From: Ovis canadensis
Lineage: Eukaryota > Chordata > Mammalia > Artiodactyla > Bovidae
Direction: 5' to 3'
DNA length: 64,000 nt
Assembly (NCBI RefSeq): GCF_042477335.2
Contig: NC_091263.1
Span: 70,488,501 to 70,552,500 of the forward strand
Below the pieces are notes generated by a model, which had not been told where the DNA came from, ran no database searches, and saw nothing but the letters and a program-made list of their open reading frames with translations. This document shows positions 46,431 to 57,643 of the stretch, in pieces (position 1 is the stretch's first letter; every line of letters starts with the position of its first letter). A program made the position numbers and the translations under genes.

Positions 46431-46523
46431 GCTTAGCTTTGGGTTTTCTCTTTGTGCTGTTTCACACAGTGAGTTTGTTTCTTGCAGCTATATTCCATTA
46501 TTTTTACTCAAAGCTTGTTAGCA

Positions 46524-47009
46524 GAGACATTACTTTGCCGACAAAGGTCCGTCTAGTCAAAGCTATGGTTTTTCCAGCAGTCATGTATGGATGTGAGAGT
46601 TGGACTATAAAGAAAGCTGAGTGCCAAAGAACTGATGCTTTTGAACTGTGTTGGAGAAGACTCTTGAGAGTCCCTTGGATTGCAAGGAGATGAAACCAGT
46701 CAATCCTAAAGGAAATCAGTCCTGAATATTCGTTGGAAGGACTGATGCTGAAACTCTAATACTTTGGCCACCTGATGCAAAGAACTGACTCCTTGGAAAA
46801 GACCCTCATGCTAGAAAAGATTGAAGGCAGGAGGAGAAGGAGATGACAGAGGATAAGATGGTTGGATGGCATCAGCGACTCGATGAACCTGAGTTTGAGC
46901 AAGCTCCAGGAGTTGGTGATGGACAGGGAAGCCTGGCATGCTGCAGTCCATGGGGTCGCAAAGAGGCAGACATACGACTGAGCTACTGAGCATCTGAACT
47001 GAACTGAAC
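46524..47009 (+). mobile_element. BovB LINE 3' end
   Basis: A sense copy from gagacattactttgccgaca to the gaactgaactgaac tail. Possible 8-bp TSD tgttagca at 46,516-46,523 and 47,010-47,017. Confidence 0.88.
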
Positions 47010-47291
47010 TGTTAGCATGATAGTGGAGGGTGGGAGGAGTTCTGTGATGATCTGGTAGGCCTCAGATTTAGGCAGGCACTAGAACCTGGGTTTCAGAGGT
47101 GTGGCCCTTATAAAACTTTCTGTTTCTAGAAGTGGAGTTGTTCCCCTTCTTTTCTCTTCCTCAACTGCTCTATCTTAGGTTTTATATTCCCTCCCCTTTT
47201 TTAAGCTTAAGTTGTTTTTTTTTAAATAGATTTTAACCAATAATAGTTTTTGTTTGAATTTCCTATTAAAAGCAGCCTTCCCTGCCCCTGT

Positions 47292-47392
47292 AGTTTATTT
47301 TTTTGGCCTCATCATGTAGCATGCAGAATCTTCGTTCCCTGCAGTGGAAGCACATGGAGGCTTAACCAAACTGGACCACCAGGGGAGTCCCT
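47292..47392 (-). mobile_element. CHR-type tRNA SINE
   Basis: ttttttggcctcatcatgta, ccctgcagtggaagcaca and actggaccaccaggggagtc, antisense. Confidence 0.76.
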
Positions 47393-47999
47393 AAGCTTAA
47401 TAGGGGATAGATTTGGGCTGATTGGCTGCCAAGCTCCACAAGGGTGGGGGCTGGGATCAGGAGCTTCTCTGCATTCTCTCAGATTCTATCCACCTCCACC
47501 CCCCCACCCCCACCCCCCACATACAGCTTTGGAGGTTCCTGGCAGAAAAGCTTGTTATAGGGTAGAGACTCTCCCCCAATTGAAGTCCCTCGATTGCAGT
47601 CCCTCGAGACTGCACTCTCATACTATCCCACAGTCAGTCTCCAGCAGTTGGTCAAAATTTGACGTAATCGTCCTGACTGCAGTGGAATTCCTTCATGCTC
47701 TTGGGGCTGTGTTTCCTTTGGTCAGAAAGAAAGCTTTACCTCTAGGATTACAGGTGCTTGTTCGGCCTCTTGTGTTGCTCCATCCCTATTGCATTGCCTC
47801 CAGGTTGGGTCAGGTGACATTGTGGGTGGTGGGGAGAGAGTGGTTTTGTCCACTGTTTGTGAACCTTAGGAGTCCACGTTGTGGTCAGAGAATAACTTGT
47901 GAGACTTGATTTAGTGCTCAGCATATGGGTTACTTTTTGTAAGTGATCTCTTTGAACTTGATAGAGTATTCTGCAGTTATTGGATACTGTCTTATACAA
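47393..47999. other. Intron, unrecognised, with C-rich tract
   Basis: A C-rich run at about 47,489-47,518 is the only conspicuous feature. The 219-codon ORF over it has no family resemblance. Confidence 0.4.
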
Positions 48000-48785
48000 A
48001 TGTCTGTTTAAGTCCCCAGTTTGTTAACCATGCTCTTCAAGTCTATATCTCTATTTTTCCTCTGATTTAGGTCATTTATTCTATCCATTATGAGAGATGT
48101 TAAAAATTTCTCTATTATGATTATATATATATTTCACTTCTTGTAGTTCTGCTAAGTTGTGCTTTATGCGTTTGGAGGCTATGTTATTACTTACATATAA
48201 ATTTTAAATTATGTCTTTCTAATGAGTTCTGCATTTAATCCTATGAATTATATTACCTCCATTAATGCTTTTTGAATTATAGTCTACTTTGAGTATTACT
48301 AATAAAGCTTGAGCAGCTTTTGTTTAGATTATGTTTGTTAACCCTTTCTATACTTGTAATTTTAATTGTTCTGTATATTTGGCATGATTCTTTCACACAT
48401 CATAATAGAGGAATTTTTTTTTTTTTGGTCACGTCACAGGGCTTGTGGGATCATAGTTCTCCAACCAGGGAATGAACTGGGCCACTGCTGTGAAAGTGCC
48501 GGATCCTAACCACTGGACCACCAGGGATTGATTTCCGTTTTTAATTTAGTATGATAGTCTTTTTCTTTTGGTCCACTTATATTTAATATAATTATTGGAA
48601 TATTTGGGTTTGCATTTGATATCTTATATTTTCCTTTTTATGTGTCTTATCTGCAATCTTGCTTTCCCTCCCTTTTGTATTTATTTGCATATTTTAATTA
48701 TGTTTTTCCTTTCCGTTAGCGCAACAGTTATATCCTTTTCTACCATTTTAAAATGTTTCCTCTGGAGATTAAAACATGTATTTAC
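48000..48785 (-). mobile_element. L1-like fragment split by a CHR SINE
   Basis: tctctattatgattatatat, tcacttcttgtagttctgct and agtctactttgagtattact, then beyond the SINE ttggtccacttatatttaat. Old and AT-rich. Confidence 0.58.
48411..48528 (-). mobile_element. CHR-type tRNA SINE
   Basis: Poly-T then ggtcacgtcacagggcttgt, gggatcatagttctccaacc and taaccactggaccaccaggg. Confidence 0.8.
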
Positions 48786-48789
48786 TTTC

Positions 48790-49160
48790 TTTTTTTAATC
48801 AAATACGTAAGTTTATTTTTTCCCAACATAAGAATAGTCATAATGTATACACTTCGAAAGGTAGAAAAATTTAAAGATGGAAAGTCCCCCCTCACATCTG
48901 CCCACCAGCCGCTCAGTTCTCCAAATGACCCAGAATGAGTACCCCCTGTACAGTCGTCTGGCCTCTTCACTGGCCCCCAGCGTGTAGCGTGTGTACTGCT
49001 CTGTAGCTGGGAAGCTCGGCCTGTATCTTCCTGCTGATTCATCCATCTTCTCATCTTTCAAGGTGTAGTGAAAGCTTCTTTCTTCTTGAAACTTTTCGAG
49101 GCAAATGTCATCTGATTTCTTCCACTTCTGATAGTAATCATAGTTGTCCTTACACATTCT
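48790..49160 (-). pseudogene. Possible processed retrocopy, source unknown
   Basis: On the minus strand an open frame of 114 codons begins at 49,157 (MCKDNYDYYQKWKKSDD...), with a normal-looking charged composition for about its first 40 residues. An AATAAA signal (48,817-48,812) and then an A7 run (48,796-48,790) follow about 16 bp later, in the position expected for a reverse-transcribed mRNA 3' end. Flanking words atgtatttactttc (from about 48,777) and atgtaaactcactttc (from about 49,207) are only loosely similar, so no firm target-site duplication. I do not recognise the parent gene. It could also be chance ORF plus AT-rich DNA. Confidence 0.35.
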
Positions 49161-49480
49161 GGCACTTAATTATGTTGTTCTGTGCTGTTTCTCTTAAGCT
49201 TCAAGTATGTAAACTCACTTTCCATCCTAGATTAGTTCCTCGAGGGTTAGGTAGGATGCTTTGTTTTCGTAATTTGGAGCACAAAGCAGATGCCCCCCAA
49301 ACACAGGCCTGAGTAAATTGCCTCTGGTAATGGCTGTTTTCCAGGGAATTTTCCATTTTGGTGCATCTTGAGCCTCAATTATTCATGGTAGACATACTTT
49401 TTAAGAATTGCTTTTGAGCGCAAAATTGTGGATGGAGAATTGGAAACTGCTTGAAAGATACTTTCTTATAAAATTATACT
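49161..49480. other. Intron, unrecognised
   Basis: Nothing recognisable. Confidence 0.4.
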
Positions 49481-49485
49481 TCTTT

Positions 49486-49680
49486 TCATGTTGGTAAGGA
49501 ATCTGCCCGCAACGCGGGAGGCCCAGATTCAATCCCTGGGTCGGGAAGATCCCCTGGAGTAGGAATGGCAACCCACTCCAGTATTCTGGCCTGGCGAATT
49601 CTGTGGACAGAGGAGCCTGGCAGGCTACAGTCCACTGGGTCTCAAAGAATCAAGACATGACTAAGCAACTAACACACTTA
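49486..49680 (+). mobile_element. Bov-tA SINE
   Basis: A sense copy lacking the first few head bases. Confidence 0.86.
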
Positions 49681-51104
49681 TTTTGCATTTCATTTTACTT
49701 TAAGATTAGAATTAATGGACTATCCATTCCTAATTCAGTATCATAGTGTAAAAATATTTATGAAATATGCTACTTTCTTATTTTAAATGTTGACAAGTTA
49801 CTTTTTCCCCGAAGTGTTTTTTCTTGATTATAGTTTTTTTTTTCATTATTTCTTTGCAAATGAGAAAATACTGAAAAACACTAGAAAAAATTGCCCTGTA
49901 CTACCACTGAGAGCTAAATGTTACCATTTTGTTATGCGTATACTCAGTTTTTTCCTATGTTTATATAAATAAGTTCCCCTCATCTAAGTTTCCTACTTTG
50001 TAATTCTTAATGTTTGCTTTTCAGTTTTCCCTAAAAGGATTCCAGAACACCTTAGAAGTACTTGAGGAAGAGTGATAAAGGCAAGTATCCAACTCGTTGG
50101 CGTCAGTGAGATAATTTGGTTCATAGCCAAACCAAAAAGCTTTGGTCACTGTGTCTTATCAAGAAAATGAAAAAGTTGGGAGTAACAACTTAAAGGAAAA
50201 AAAAAAAGAGGTAGTTCACATAATTTGAATTTTTTTTTTTTTCAAAACTGTTGTAGAAAATTGTTAAAATTCTGAGAATTTAACAGAGTTTTCTGAAATA
50301 CCTGGTTTGTTGGTGGCTACCATTTCCTCCTCTTTTTTCCCTACTTTTCACCCCTTCCACCTGCCCCCTTTCTCCCATATCCTTTTGTTCCCTTTTCTCT
50401 TTACTGGTTTCCTCAGGCTTACTTGGAAGGACTTTACTTTTCAGAGAAGCCCTGTGAATAAAAGAGAAGCCGGTATTTCCTTCTTATGAAAGAACACTTA
50501 GCTTTACAGTTGAACTTGCTTGTGTTAAACCAGAGATAGCAATTCGGTTGTTTGGAAAGTTTTAGAAGCTGAACAACAGTTACTATTCATTTGAATTTTA
50601 CTACTGTCTTACAGAAGAAAATAGGGGAGTCTTAAAAAACATTCACATTATTGAATTATTTTAGTGCTCGCTTCCTTCCTGTCACAAGTTTTATATAATG
50701 ATTATAGCATTACGTTTTACAGTCAGTGCAACAGGTTGTTTTTCAGAATTCTTATCTAACAATTTGATGCTTAAAGCTCAGTTTAGGTTTCTTTGGTGTT
50801 CTGTGTTAGGTAAGCTTCTGTTAGTATCATGAGGATATGTTTTGCCTTTACAAATCCCAGAATTTACTGCTCCTCTACTAGGTTATCTGTGCTGCCATGT
50901 AGATAGCCTATGCAAGCTTTGGCTTGGAAATCAACACCCTGTTTCTAGGTTTTCCTCCAAATGCTGGCGTATCCTTATAATTAATCATTCTTTTGAATTA
51001 TATGAGAATAAATGATATAGACATGCTAATGAAATCTCAAATGAAGATACAGACATTTAAAAATGTACCATATTCTCCATTTTTTAAAACCAAGAAGCAG
51101 GTTT
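49681..51104. other. Repeat-poor AT-rich intron
   Basis: Homopolymer A and T runs occur near 50,198 and 50,230. Nothing else recognisable. Confidence 0.4.
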
Positions 51105-51320
51105 ATGTGAAGTGAAGTGAAGTCGCTCAGTCGTGTCCGACTCTTTGCGACCCCATGTACTGTAGCCTACTGGGCTTCTCTGTCCATGGGATTTTCCAGG
51201 CAAGAGTACTGGAGTGGGTTGCCATTTCCTTCTCCAGAGGATCTTCCCCACCCAGGGATTGAACCCGGGTCTTCCGCATTGTAGTCAGATACTTTACCGT
51301 CTGAGCCACAAGGGAAGCCC
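51105..51320 (-). mobile_element. Bov-tA SINE
   Basis: A well conserved full-length antisense copy with gtgaa repeats at its tail. Confidence 0.9.
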
Positions 51321-52852
51321 CTTGATTAGTTTATGACACTGCCCAATGAAGCTGATCTGCTGAGTAATAAATGCCTTGCATGTTTATATATGAGACAAGT
51401 AGATCGTTTGGTTTTCTAACGGACCTTGACACCATTCCTCTCTTTATGGTGTCTTTTATTATCATGGGAGAAACTTATTTTATATATTTTACTTTCAAAA
51501 ATAGCAGCAAAAAAAAATAGCAGCAACAAAAAAATCTGTTGTATTATTTAGCTAATGCAATATAAATAAGGAAAAAAGTAGATTACTTCCTCATTATCAG
51601 CCTGCTGCTTTCACATCCTTCTGTCTTCTCAGGGTCTAAATATCCCAGTACAAGAAGAGATTAATAGATATACAGTTACTGGATTATCTTGGTTACATAG
51701 CCCTTTTTGTCTGAGAGGCTCAGTGTTTTGCAGAGTGAAAATAATTCAATAACTGTTAGTCTGTGCTAGAAACTCATAAGGGAAGGTCAGGATAATTAAA
51801 TGCATATACTGTTGACAACATTTTTGCCCACAAGGAGCCCCAGAAAACTCCATATAGCCCGAAACAGTTGTTTATGTCGGTAGGATTAAGGGCTCTCTCT
51901 TGGCTTTCCCAAAGGAAAAAGGAAAAATAAAAGCAACACAGAGTCAGGAAAAGGGTGAGAGGCCCCAGCGGTGTGGCAGGCTTTCGGTGTGGCCACAGAG
52001 AATTTGAGTGAAAGCAGTGAAATTTCCCATCCTCGTGACTGCTCCTCATTTACCTAGTTTGGGAGCAAAAAATTTTGTGGTATTTAGTTAGTATGAAGGT
52101 ACTGGTTAAAGGTCTTTAACCCTGTCAGCATGGTTTATGCTCCTGAGTCATGAAGAGGTTAGGAGATGGGAAGATAGGCATGTAAGAGTGTTGTCCGTGA
52201 AGCCACAGTGACGGTGTCCATCCACGTTCATGGTGAGCAGGTTGTCTGAGAGAAGTTACCAGGAAGAAAGGTCTGATGGGTTTGCATTCCTATCCCTTTG
52301 GACTCTAGGAGCCTGGAGCTCAAGTGAACTCTTAAATCCAACTGATTTACGCCTTTCAGATTGCTGTTTGATGGCCAGAGGTACGTTTGCTTATGCCCAG
52401 ACCATGACCACCCTAAGTGCTTCAGACTTGGTAGTGACTTAGCAGTGACTTCAAACTGTTCAAAGTCCTTGGTGTAACGCAGGGAGTTTTAAAGCGTTTG
52501 AAGGAAAGGTTGAGGTAAAATATAGAAATAAAGAACTTCACACACCACATTTTGTCCTCCGTAGCAGGTTCTGTATATTAATGCAGTTTTGTTTTACATA
52601 TTTGCAGAAACTCAATTTTTTAAAAAGTTTTCTGTTATGAGAAATCTCATCCCTACCACACCCTCCCTTTCTTTGGCATGTGACTTCCGTAACGATGGCA
52701 GTTGTGCTGACCTTACATCTCTTAGTTTCAACTTCCTTTTAATTTCCTGCACTTTAATGTTGGTGTGTGGTTGCTATTTGACCTTTCTTTTTCTCTCTTT
52801 TTTAGTCATACCCAGTTACTGTGTCACTTCTTCGCTTTTGAGTTTGTGTGAA
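51321..52852. other. Repeat-poor intron
   Basis: No repeat or exon recognised. Confidence 0.4.
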
Positions 52853-52854
52853 TA

Positions 52855-53175
52855 CAGCTGTCCCCTGGTACCCATGAGGACTGGTTCCAGGATTCCTGCA
52901 GATAATGAAATCCTCAGATGCTCATGTCTCTTATATGAAATGGCATAGTATTTGCATAGAGCCACGTGCATCCTCCCATATACCTTAAATCATCTCTAGA
53001 GCATTTATAATACCTAATACAATGTAAATAAATGCTATGAAAACAGTTGCTGGGAGCATGGCAAATTCAGGTTTTGCTCTTTGGAATGTCCTAGAACTCC
53101 TTCACCCCACATGTCTTCCATCTGAGGTTGGTTGAGTCTGCAGATGTGGAACCCACGCGTATGGAGGGTGGACTG
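52855..53175. mobile_element. Tigger-like (Tc1/mariner, pogo group) DNA transposon
   Basis: Terminal inverted repeats cagctgtcccctggtaccc (left) and, on the other strand, cagtccaccctccatacgcg (right), both next to TA (52,853-52,854 and 53,176-53,177). Internal text gactggttccaggattcctg is typical. No transposase frame is left. Confidence 0.75.
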
Positions 53176-53177
53176 TA

Positions 53178-53943
53178 CATGGGCAGCCTCTGTCAGGGTC
53201 TACCCTCTTCAAAGAAAGGGATTCCTTTGAGTCTCTCTCTTTGTTCGCTGGTTCTGAGCCAAGCTCTAGTTTCTAAAGACAGATTCTTTCTGGATCATGT
53301 ACTCATTGTACCAAAAGGTCATTTGTGCTCCAGCAGAGAATCCAACCTATAAGATTTCAGTTTCCATTTTCTTCTCAAAAGAGAAGTGTCTAGTTGCCAG
53401 TGACCTTGATGAATGTAAATGATAACTGGAAATTCCTCTTTTCCATTAAAATCCACAATGCAGTTAGATTGGGATATCCACTTTCACAGTTATTCTTTGA
53501 ATTTACTGTATGGAGCTTCAGCATGCAGATAATTAGCTATGGTTGTGATTGAGAGGAATCATTTCAGGTGCCTCAGCTAGACTGTATTGAGTGCTCTGTG
53601 CTCGGTTGTCTCCCGATTCCCCAAGTAATGGCTGTTCTCTCAAATATTATTATGGTTTCCATTCCACGATGACTCTTCTAGTACGTAGTTCCTCTTCACA
53701 TTGCAGCTTGTAGGGATTTTTTTTAACAGCTCTGTTTTCATTTCCTTTGTACTTGTTTTGGAGCTTTTTCTCCTATTCTAGAAAATAATCATTACCCACT
53801 ATCTAGAAAACTATCTTTTAATCTTCTGATTAAAGATTGCTTAATGATAGTGTATTTCTTTGGCTAGTGGCATGTTTTTCTTTGTTTTAACACTGGAGTT
53901 TCTGCATGGATTTATAATACGAGTTTTTTTTTTTTAACATTAG
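53178..53943. other. Last part of the large intron
   Basis: Nothing recognised until the poly-T tract at about 53,924-53,935, which precedes the candidate acceptor ending at 53,943. Confidence 0.45.
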
Positions 53944-54070
53944 ATAGGCATGAAGCCTTCGTCTCACAGCTGCATGTGTAGTTACTGTCGAAGCAATGCC
54001 TACCTAATTTGACAGTCGTGGTGTGTTAAAAAAAATTTTGAGTTTGCAAATAAGCGTATTAAGTCTACTG
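53944..54070 (+). other. TMCC1: 5' leader part of the first TMCC1 coding exon
   Basis: A T12 tract followed by aacattag gives the best acceptor, with the exon starting at 53,944. A second AG at 53,968-53,969 (gtctcacag) is an alternative. An in-frame TAA at 54,005-54,007 lies upstream of the main ATG, so the N-terminus cannot extend upstream. A 20-codon upstream ORF with ATG 53,950 (or internal ATG 53,974) ends at TGA 54,010-54,012. Confidence 0.6.
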
Positions 54071-54643
54071 ATGGAGCCTTCGGGCAGTGAACAGTTATTT
54101 GAGGACCCTGATCCTGGAGGCAAATCCCAAGATGCAGAGGCCAGAAAGCAAACAGAATCAGAACAAAAGTTGTCTAAAATGACCCACAATGCTTTGGAGA
54201 ACATTAACGTGATTGGCCAAGGCTTGAAGCATCTCTTCCAGCACCAGCGCAGGAGGTCGTCCGTGTCCCCCCACGATGTGCAGCAGATTCAGGCAGACAC
54301 AGAGCCTGAAGTGGATCTGGAAAGCCAGAACGCGTGTGCTGAGACTGATGGTGTCCCCACCCACCCCACAGCTCTGAATCGTGTCCTGCAGCAGATCCGC
54401 GTGCCGCCCAAGATGAAGCGAGGGACGAGCCTGCACAGCAGGCGGGGCAAACCAGAGGCCCCAAAGGGAAGTCCCCAGATCAACAGGAAATCTGGCCAGG
54501 AGATGGCAACCATCATGCAGTCCGGCCGACCCAGGTCTTCGTCCACTACCGACGCTCCTTCCAGCTCCGTGGTGATGGAAATAGCTTGTGCCGCTGCCGC
54601 CGCTGCTGCGTGTCTGCCAGGGGATGAGGTGTCTGTAGAGCGG
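54071..54643 (+). CDS. TMCC1: TMCC1, first coding exon (residues 1-191)
   Basis: The reading frame MEPSGSEQLFEDPDPGGKSQ onwards is recognised as the N-terminus of TMCC1. TMCC1 is an ER membrane protein of about 650 residues, with a central coiled-coil region and two C-terminal membrane spans. It is reported to act at ER-endosome contacts in endosome fission, and family members can oligomerise. This exon gives 191 codons in phase 0 to the donor CGG|GTAAGT (intron from 54,644). The encoded part is polar and probably disordered. It has an RRRSSVS motif (residues 60-66), a basic PPKMKRGTSLHSRRGK stretch (112-127), an SGRPRSSSTT motif (151-160) suited to basophilic kinases or 14-3-3, and an Ala7 tract (174-180) between two Cys. 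The start is fixed by homology and an in-frame stop upstream. The coiled coils and membrane spans are beyond the window. Confidence 0.95.
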
Positions 54644-54649
54644 GTAAGT

Positions 54650-55080
54650 TTCTGTTAGATTACCTGTTAACTTCTTGTGCTTTATATCTAGTACTCTGCA
54701 CACTTTGCCTGGGTGACTGAAAAGAAATAGCAAGTACCCGAGGCTGTGGCCAAAGATAGTTTCCCGTTTCATTAAATAAGTGGGATGAAGAGTGATCGTC
54801 ATAGCTAATAATGAATGCTTCTAATTATATTTCTGTTTGCTTCCTAACATATTGCCTCCGATGATTCCAGTGCAGTCAGCCCACGAGTTTTAAGAATTAC
54901 TGAATCCGAATTTCTGGAGCCCCCATTCGGCCCGGTCGGCAAGCTTAGAGCTATCTGGACTGCTCCTGCTCTTTAATGACATGACCCCCAAGGTTGCCTC
55001 CATTCTCCATTCCGAATCAGTGCCCTAGTTTAGGCCTTCCTCTGTCTCACTGCCCTTTCAACTTCTTTTTTTCCCCATGC
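54650..55080. other. Start of the following intron
   Basis: No repeat or exon recognised. Confidence 0.45.
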
Positions 55081-55330
55081 TGGACACGGCCTGTGAGAGC
55101 TGTCTGAAATACTAAAACAAGTCATTGTCATTTCCACTGCTTAAAAAGCAGTCACTGGCTCCGTCATTTCCTGAGGGGCAAAGAAAGCTCCTTAAAATGA
55201 TACGCAAGACCTCCCATGATTTGGCCCATGTGGACTTCTTTACCTCCTACAACTTAACAGCTATTACTCTTTCTCACGCTTTTTATTTTTCCTCTAAAGT
55301 TTTTCCTTTTGTCCATATCTTGACTTACTC
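55080..55330 (+). mobile_element. L2 LINE ORF 3' fragment
   Basis: aaaaagcagtcactggctcc, acgcaagacctcccatgatt and tggcccatgtggacttcttt correspond to the conserved end of L2 ORF2. Confidence 0.55.
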
Positions 55331-55334
55331 TTTC

Positions 55335-55990
55335 ATTCAGTCGTTCGTTCAGCAAACATATAATGAGGTGTTCCAGTCACTGTGGATGCTGTGATGTACA
55401 GAAAAAGATGTGATCCTTACTCTCATGGAGTTCATCATTAGATGGGGATACATATTAAATAATCACTTGAGCAAATCTAAAGTTTCAACTGTGGCACATG
55501 CTACTAGAGCCGATTATAGGAACTTATGACCTAGTTAAGGATGTCACTTCTGTGAGGAAATGACAAAGATATGGAGGGTAAGCTGAGGTAATTAGGTGAT
55601 GGAGAGAGAACTCCAGGTGCAAAGGTGCTAAGATGGAAGGACGCTTACTGAGTGTAAGGGACGGGATGGCAGGTGTGTGTGCGTGTTCATGCAAGCACAC
55701 GGTGGGTAAGGCTGGAGAGAGGGGAAGGAGCTCAGACAGAGGTTTCAGATGGTGTTCAGGAGTTTTTCTCCATTTAAGAGGAATGAGGAGTATCAAAGCA
55801 TTTTAAGCAAAGGGGAGAGTTTCACGTTTGTGATTAGAAAATATCACTGTGTTTATGGTGTGAAGAGTGGGTTGGACTGCATTCAGGTGGGATGCAGATA
55901 GATGAGCTGGAAGGCGGTCGTGGTAGTTTGGGTCAAAGATGAGATGGTGGGAGCGGAAAGAAGAGTTGCCTCAGGGCAGGGGTGTGTTTT
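55335..55990 (+). mobile_element. Ancient mammalian interspersed repeat, same family as 4.6 kb
   Basis: cattcagtcgttcgttcagc, ccttactctcatggagttca, gtgcaaaggtgctaagatgg and aagagtgggttggactgcat follow the long version of this family. Confidence 0.5.
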
Positions 55991-56009
55991 ACTCCGCATG
56001 CCAGTACTT

Positions 56010-56219
56010 CCGGCTTCCTGCATGGCTCAGTGGTAAAGAATCTGCCTGCCATTGCAGGAGGTGCCGGATCGATCCCTGAGTCAGGAAGATCCCCTGGAGG
56101 AGGAAATGGCAACCAACTCCAGTATTCTTGCCTGGAGAATCCCACGGACAGAGGAATCTCAAGGGCTAACAGTCCATGGGGTCGCAGAGTCAGATACGAC
56201 AGAGCGACTGAGCACGCAT
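56010..56219 (+). mobile_element. Bov-tA SINE
   Basis: A sense copy inside the ancient repeat. TSD ccagtactt at 56,001-56,009 and 56,220-56,228. Confidence 0.88.
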
Positions 56220-56349
56220 CCAGTACTTTGGCCCTTGAATTATTGGTTTGATGAATTAGTAGTAAATAGACAGGGAGCAAGAAACGATATCTAGTTAGGG
56301 AGTTTGAGAATGTATGTGGAGAAGTTTTTGAAATGGAGTAATCTTTCAT

Positions 56350-56900
56350 TTAATTATTCATCAGTACTTATTAAATACCAACTATGTACTGGGCAGTTTT
56401 CTAGGTAGTTAGAATACACCAGAAAATGAAACAGGCAAAAATTTGTGCCGTTATGGAGGCTTACTCTGTATTGAAGGAGATAACATACAGTAGATATAAA
56501 AATGAATAATATGTTACGATGAAGTGTGATGAGTATTATGGGAAGAAAAGAGCAGAATTAGAGAAAGAAAGAGATTAGGGCTGTGTACAGAGGGGAGGGG
56601 AGTTGCCGTATAAGGTAAGGTAAACCTCGCTGAGAAAGTAACGTTTGAGTGAAGACTTGAGATGAAGAAATGAGTCATGAGGCTGGCTCTCTACTCAGAT
56701 GGATGAAGTAACTCCAGGGTAGGAGCTCACGTTCCCCGCCTGATTGTCCAGGGAATAGCAAGACCATTGTGGAAAGCTGAGTGACGGGGGACAGTAGTAC
56801 AGGATGGCCTCAGAGAGGCCGCAAGGGGCCAGCCTGGGGAGGGCTTCATAGTGATATCTCAGTGTAGACACTCTTCCGTTTTATCTGTATAAAATACCAT
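56350..56900 (+). mobile_element. Ancient mammalian interspersed repeat, another copy
   Basis: tattaaataccaactatgta, gttatggaggcttactctgt, cgctgagaaagtaacgtttg and gggaatagcaagaccattgt keep the family order. Confidence 0.5.
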
Positions 56901-56999
56901 GGGATGGGAGACATTTCCCCTCTGTGTGTGTTTGCTCGGTAATTGTTCAGTAATTGTTCCACTGAGTGTTAGACCTACCATTGTTTTAGGTTAGGCATC

Positions 57000-57175
57000 T
57001 GCACACTTTTTCTGTAAGTAGTCATTGTAAGTATTTTCCGCCATCTGGTCTGTCTTGCAACTACTCAGTTGTGTCGGAGCATGAAATCAGTCACCCATAA
57101 TATGTAAATGAACGGGCATGCCGGGGTTTGACTGGTGAACAGCGTCTGGGCCTCGGCCCATACTTTGCCCACCAC
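57000..57175. mobile_element. hAT-like element fragment, same family as at 11.4 kb
   Basis: ctgcacactttttctgtaag, ccgccatctggtctgtcttg and gcaactactcagttgtgtcg, ending with actttgcccacc, mirror the 11,425-11,779 copy. Confidence 0.55.
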
Positions 57176-57179
57176 AGTC

Positions 57180-57480
57180 TTAGGCGCTGAGAATACATGA
57201 GTGAATCAAACGAAAATACTCGCACTGGAGAAGTTTAGGAGGAGGTAAGCAAAACATATAAGTAAAGTGCACAATGTGACCGTTGCGTAAGAAGATAAAG
57301 ATTCCCAGGGAGGGAAGTTTTAAGCAGAGTGGTCGGGGAAGACCTCACTAATACACAAGCAAAGACCTGGAGGATGCGAGGAAGCAGACCAAACCTCTGC
57401 AGGGAGACCTGGGGGAACAGCAAAGGGTAAGGTCCCAAAGGCCTGTACTGTGAGGAAATGTTACGGAAGTTGGATTTTTT
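57180..57480 (+). mobile_element. Ancient mammalian interspersed repeat, partial copy
   Basis: ggcgctgagaatacatgagt, gtggtcggggaagacctcac and cagcaaagggtaaggtccca match the family. The copy may be the resumption of the one at 56.35 kb around the hAT-like piece. Confidence 0.45.
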
Positions 57481-57643
57481 TTGGCATTGTGAAAGGGGAG
57501 AACATGATAATGCACGTCAAGGCCGTTAGCTGTAGCCACCCGTCTGCCGTGCCTGATGGGTGAGGAGCAATACTTGAAACGTTTTTTACTAATGAGAGTT
57601 TAATCTGTATGTCTTATTTAAACTTAGGTTGCATGGTCTAAGT

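Noticed and set aside
47250..47909. 219-codon plus-strand ORF
   Set aside because: It runs through a CHR SINE and a C-rich tract and has no family resemblance, start context or splice context.
54023..54070. Upstream extension of the TMCC1 frame by 16 codons
   Set aside because: It would start at GTG, not ATG, and an in-frame TAA lies just upstream. The recognised N-terminus starts at 54,071.
54158..54802. 214-codon minus-strand ORF and two smaller ones over the TMCC1 exon
   Set aside because: Shadows of a G+C-rich coding exon. The plus frame has clear TMCC1 identity and splice sites.
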